DNA of 8,122 bases from Clostridia bacterium. GTDB taxonomy: Bacteria; Bacillota; DULZ01. Every line of letters starts with the position of its first letter. Within the stretch, counting starts at the first letter, position 1. Where the stretch lies: assembly GCA_012520135.1 (NCBI GenBank), contig JAAYOX010000328.1:1-8122 (forward strand), written 5' to 3'. The notes below the pieces were generated by a model, which saw only the letters and a list, made by a program, of their open reading frames with translations, did no database searches and was not told where the DNA came from. This document shows positions 5,560-8,122 of this stretch, in pieces. The position numbers and the translations under genes were made by a program.

Positions 5560-7080
5560 TTAGTTAGTGTTCGGATTTACTTCCTTCCAGCTTTTAATCT
5601 CCCAACCGGTATTTAAAGGCTCAGGGAAACCGGGAGGGGTGGCATTAAGCATTCTGGGATCATGGGCATAGTCTTTTTTATATCCTTTTGACCCATCGGT
5701 TAAGCCTACTGCTTTCCTCGAATTTTGAATAATGGAACCTCTAAGGATAATAGTGCCTTTTTTATGGATATCATATGCCTCAAAACCAAATCCTTCGCCG
5801 ATGGAAAAGATTGCCCCATGAATGGTAATATCAGTAGGTGCCACATTATATTCAGGATCCGGATCAGAATTTCTACTGCCACTGCTGGGATTAGGATTGT
5901 TAAACCAACCGATCCCCAGGATTTTGATATCTTTGTTAGCAACCAGACCCAGTAGATCATCACCTTTATTAAGATTTGCAGTGTATCCGACAACTTCGTT
6001 GCCTTTTTTTACTTGTTGGAAAGTAGTATTTTTGTAAACAAGCCCTTGAGTAGTATTATTTGGCTTTTTTGCGGGTACAATGGTCCAGTTTTTACCATTC
6101 TTTGTTGCCCAGGTGTCCTCCAGGGGATCGTACCCTGTAATGTAAATCTCATTGGCCGCACCGATAGTCAAACTGCCGGACAGCTCCCCGGCAATAAACA
6201 GGTTTCCCGAAGTAGCTGCAAATTTACCGTCGCTTCCCCCATCCACATAGATGACTCCGTTTTCCGGCAAGGGTAAATTTCTTTTTTCCTTTTCTACATA
6301 TTTTTTTCCCTTTTCATCATACTCATAATATTTAACATGATACTTGTCACCGTCTAAAAGAATCCTGGTCCGACCGGAGTAATAATGGCCTCCTTCTTGA
6401 GCTCTTTCCTTTATTTGATAATTAGTTTGGGGTATTACAATGGGCGGTACCTTGCTGTAACCTTCCCTAAACAGTTGTTTGGCATAAGATTTGACATAAT
6501 CTCCTTCAATAGCGTTAACATAAGATACATGTCCGTAAAAAACAGGTCGACTGGACGAATTTGCGTCCTTGATATACAAAGAATCATTAGTATGGTAGGG
6601 TCCGTAGCATTTTTCATTTTTTGCCCAGTAGACTTTTTCTTTTTTGCCATTAATGATAAATGAATCCGTGTTAGAAAAGTACGCATATTGATTGAATGCT
6701 CTTCTGTCGATAGTCACCTGGACAGTCCTCTTATTATCCTCATCCCCGGCGACCCACCCCGTAGATTGAATGTCTCTTTTTAAGGACTTCTCATCATAGT
6801 CTACTTTGACTACTTGATAATATCCATCTTCAAATGGGATCACTTCACCCCAGCGGTCCCAATCTTTATTGGTCTTCCTGTTTACGTGCCCAAGGTAATC
6901 ATGAATACCGGCCTCTGCATAGTGAAGTGCGTCTGCCTTCTCGATGTCCTTTTGCGCCAAGCTCTTCTGGGCATCAACCATAAAAATAGCACTGAACCCT
7001 AAAAGGGTTAAAACGGCAATCAACACCACCGCTAACGGCAACACTATACCATCTTCATTTTGCCAAAGGAACTTGAGCAT
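5560..7080 (-). CDS. PilX-like prepilin with large DUF4900-like passenger
   Basis: A 506-residue protein. The N-terminus has a short leader MLKFLWQNEDG, then IVLPLAVVLIAVLTLLG, a prepilin-like helix without glutamate at +5, and the PilX signature ALHYAEAGIHDYL (51-63). The rest is a long passenger. GPYHTNDSLYI (160-170) and PVFYGHVSYV (179-188) resemble the core of DUF4900 domains. Further on come ITIHGAIFS (418-426), GYKKDYAHDPRM (466-477) and PPGFP (482-486), and the protein ends SWKEVNPNTN. DUF4900 has no established biochemical role; its association with pilus-like N-termini suggests a surface-displayed tip. The ATG at 7080 has an excellent AAGGAGG (7087-7093) six bases upstream, inside the end of the preceding gene. 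It is the last gene of its operon. The family assignment rests on remembered motifs, not on a search. Confidence 0.82.
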   Translation of the reverse strand: MLKFLWQNEDGIVLPLAVVLIAVLTLLGFSAIFMVDAQKSLAQKDIEKADALHYAEAGIHDYLGHVNRKTNKDWDRWGEVIPFEDGYYQVVKVDYDEKSLKRDIQSTGWVAGDEDNKRTVQVTIDRRAFNQYAYFSNTDSFIINGKKEKVYWAKNEKCYGPYHTNDSLYIKDANSSSRPVFYGHVSYVNAIEGDYVKSYAKQLFREGYSKVPPIVIPQTNYQIKERAQEGGHYYSGRTRILLDGDKYHVKYYEYDEKGKKYVEKEKRNLPLPENGVIYVDGGSDGKFAATSGNLFIAGELSGSLTIGAANEIYITGYDPLEDTWATKNGKNWTIVPAKKPNNTTQGLVYKNTTFQQVKKGNEVVGYTANLNKGDDLLGLVANKDIKILGIGWFNNPNPSSGSRNSDPDPEYNVAPTDITIHGAIFSIGEGFGFEAYDIHKKGTIILRGSIIQNSRKAVGLTDGSKGYKKDYAHDPRMLNATPPGFPEPLNTGWEIKSWKEVNPNTN

Positions 7081-7081
7081 A

Positions 7082-7624
7082 TTAATCCTCCTTTTCTAAC
7101 AAACCGTTTCTCACGGTGAAATCCGCCGCAATTTCCATTGGTCTCTGATCCCTGTTGCCCTCTTTATAATCTATTACTAACTTAACGTACACTGTTTTTT
7201 CCTGTAATTCAAATGGTTTATAGCCTGACGGAGAGACCAGATCAAGTATTTTTCCCGGTTGATCTTTAAATGTTTTGCCATCATGGACTTGTCGCCACAA
7301 GCCTTTGTCCTTTACCTCATAACGGATCTGTCCATTCCCTTCTGGACCCAAATATAGTTTAGTACCATTGGATTCAATTTTGACCCCGATAAGCTGATCC
7401 TCAAATGGCTCAGCGTTTCTGATGTCATTGCCCAATAAATCAAGGGACAGCCTGACAGTTTGCAGTCGATGGCTTTCTCCTTCAACCCAGGCAAAATTAT
7501 TATAGGTAAAGGAGAAGAGGTTGAACAGCCCGGCCAGGATCACTGACAAAAGGGCTAGGACAATGAGGAGTTCAATCAAAGTAAATCCTTGTTCATAATC
7601 AGTGTTTAACTTCACTTTAGACAC
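7082..7624 (-). CDS. PilW/GspJ-like minor prepilin of the upstream operon
   Basis: A 180-residue prepilin with the class III signal EQG / FTLIELLIVLALLSVILAGL, cleaved at G13/F14, with glutamate at +5 (E18). The hydrophobic helix extends to about residue 38. The following ESHRLQTVRLSLDLLGNDIRNAE is the PilW/GspJ-type segment (an R-LL-DIRNA pattern), and the rest is a beta-rich head. Two GTG starts are possible, at 7624 and 7615. The second has GGGGTG six bases upstream and may be the better one; the difference is three residues of leader. It starts seven bases after the preceding gene's stop and ends one base before the 506-residue PilX-like gene. It is a second J-type prepilin besides the one at 2883-3389, and probably pairs with the PilX-like protein encoded next. 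Confidence 0.87.
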   Translation of the reverse strand: MSKVKLNTDYEQGFTLIELLIVLALLSVILAGLFNLFSFTYNNFAWVEGESHRLQTVRLSLDLLGNDIRNAEPFEDQLIGVKIESNGTKLYLGPEGNGQIRYEVKDKGLWRQVHDGKTFKDQPGKILDLVSPSGYKPFELQEKTVYVKLVIDYKEGNRDQRPMEIAADFTVRNGLLEKED

Positions 7625-7631
7625 CCCATTG

Positions 7632-8122
7632 TTAATCCAATTGGTACCAGGGAATTAATTGCTCTTTACCGCTAGGGAGTTCTACCCCATGTGGGAAATA
7701 GTAGGCTCCCTTTACAATTAAGTTTTCTTCATTTTGAGGATTGCCGGTAAAAACTCCTTTAACAAAATGAACTATGCCATAGCTAAGTTCAGGATCGCCA
7801 GCCTCTATTCGACTGCCTGGAATACCAAACTCATCGGGGACAAACAGACTTAGTTTTCCATCATGGTTCTCGTCGCCTAATTGAACCCATCCGTTAAACA
7901 CATGTAATTCCGCTGCCACTCGCATATGTGCTTTGGTAAAAAAGTTTCGCTCCCAATACATGGCTGATGCCGTAAAAATAGAACGGTTATCATTGTTCAG
8001 TTTAATTGTATCTTGAAAGTTTCCGCTTCTCCAAACCACTTCCGTTAAGTTGCCTTCATCGTCTTCAGCCAGGATTATATTTTCCTTGGTAGTAACAACA
8101 TGGCTGCTGCCGTTAAGCCAAT
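7632..8122 (-). CDS. Unrecognised, probably surface or pilus-tip protein (C-terminal part)
   Basis: The frame stays open from its stop at 7632 to the right edge, so only the last 163 residues are seen. A GTG at 8039 is internal and not a convincing start. I do not recognise the family. The visible part is beta-rich with no membrane segment. It contains LGDENHDGKLSLFV, which resembles the calcium-binding D-x-N-x-D-G-x-L loop of FG-GAP, dockerin or EF-hand-like repeats, but with serine at loop position 9 and valine at 12. ENLIVKGAYYFPHG and the end PWYQLD loosely recall the solenoid segments and W-containing C-termini of the two PilX-like proteins in this window. It could therefore be the passenger of a third PilX-like protein; that is inference. 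It sits seven bases upstream of a minor prepilin in the same operon. Confidence 0.6.
   Translation of the reverse strand, partial: WLNGSSHVVTTKENIILAEDDEGNLTEVVWRSGNFQDTIKLNNDNRSIFTASAMYWERNFFTKAHMRVAAELHVFNGWVQLGDENHDGKLSLFVPDEFGIPGSRIEAGDPELSYGIVHFVKGVFTGNPQNEENLIVKGAYYFPHGVELPSGKEQLIPWYQLD

Noticed and set aside
6013..6663. Plus-strand open frames opposite the 506-residue PilX-like gene, and the similar one at 1850-2143
   Set aside because: They lie entirely within well-supported minus-strand genes, have no convincing ribosome sites, and their translations look like no known family.

Overview
The window is a type IV pilus (T4P) assembly locus. Every supported gene is on the minus strand, so transcription runs from high to low coordinates. 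Base composition is moderate in GC, ribosome binding sites are strong and purine-rich (AAGGAGG, AGGAG, AAGGTG), and there is a clear intrinsic terminator and a sigma-H-type promoter match. Together with a PilM-PilN-PilO set, these suggest a spore-former-type Firmicute of the class Clostridia, perhaps Peptococcaceae-like. That placement is inferred from style and gene content, not from a marker gene.

Right part (8122 to about 5500): the end of an operon that enters from beyond the right edge. It holds the 3' part of an unrecognised protein with a calcium-loop-like motif, then a PilW/GspJ-like minor prepilin, then a 506-residue PilX/GspK-like protein with a large DUF4900-like passenger. A Rho-independent terminator (5501-5537) closes this unit. 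The 193-base gap to the next gene also holds a strong match to the sigma-H promoter consensus (5429-5457) and, closer to the gene, a perfect extended -10 element (5399-5407).

Left part (5366 to 1): a second, tightly packed operon. Its order is pilC (inner-membrane platform), GspH/FimU-like, PilV/GspI-like, PilW/GspJ-like and PilX/GspK-like prepilins, then pilM, pilN and the start of pilO, which is cut by the left edge. The H-I-J-K order is that of the minor-pilin priming complex in known T4P and type II secretion systems. PilM-N-O would form the cytoplasmic-to-membrane alignment complex, and PilC the platform on which the motor acts. Apart from an 85-base gap after pilC, neighbouring genes overlap or lie 0 to 18 bases apart, which implies translational coupling.

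The window shows no motor ATPase (PilB/PilT), prepilin peptidase (PilD), major pilin or secretin. The most interesting points are the sigma-H-like control of the pilC operon, and two separate PilW-PilX pairs with different passenger domains in two transcription units, which could give alternative pilus tips. The system itself is a recognisable T4P; I see no wholly new machinery here.
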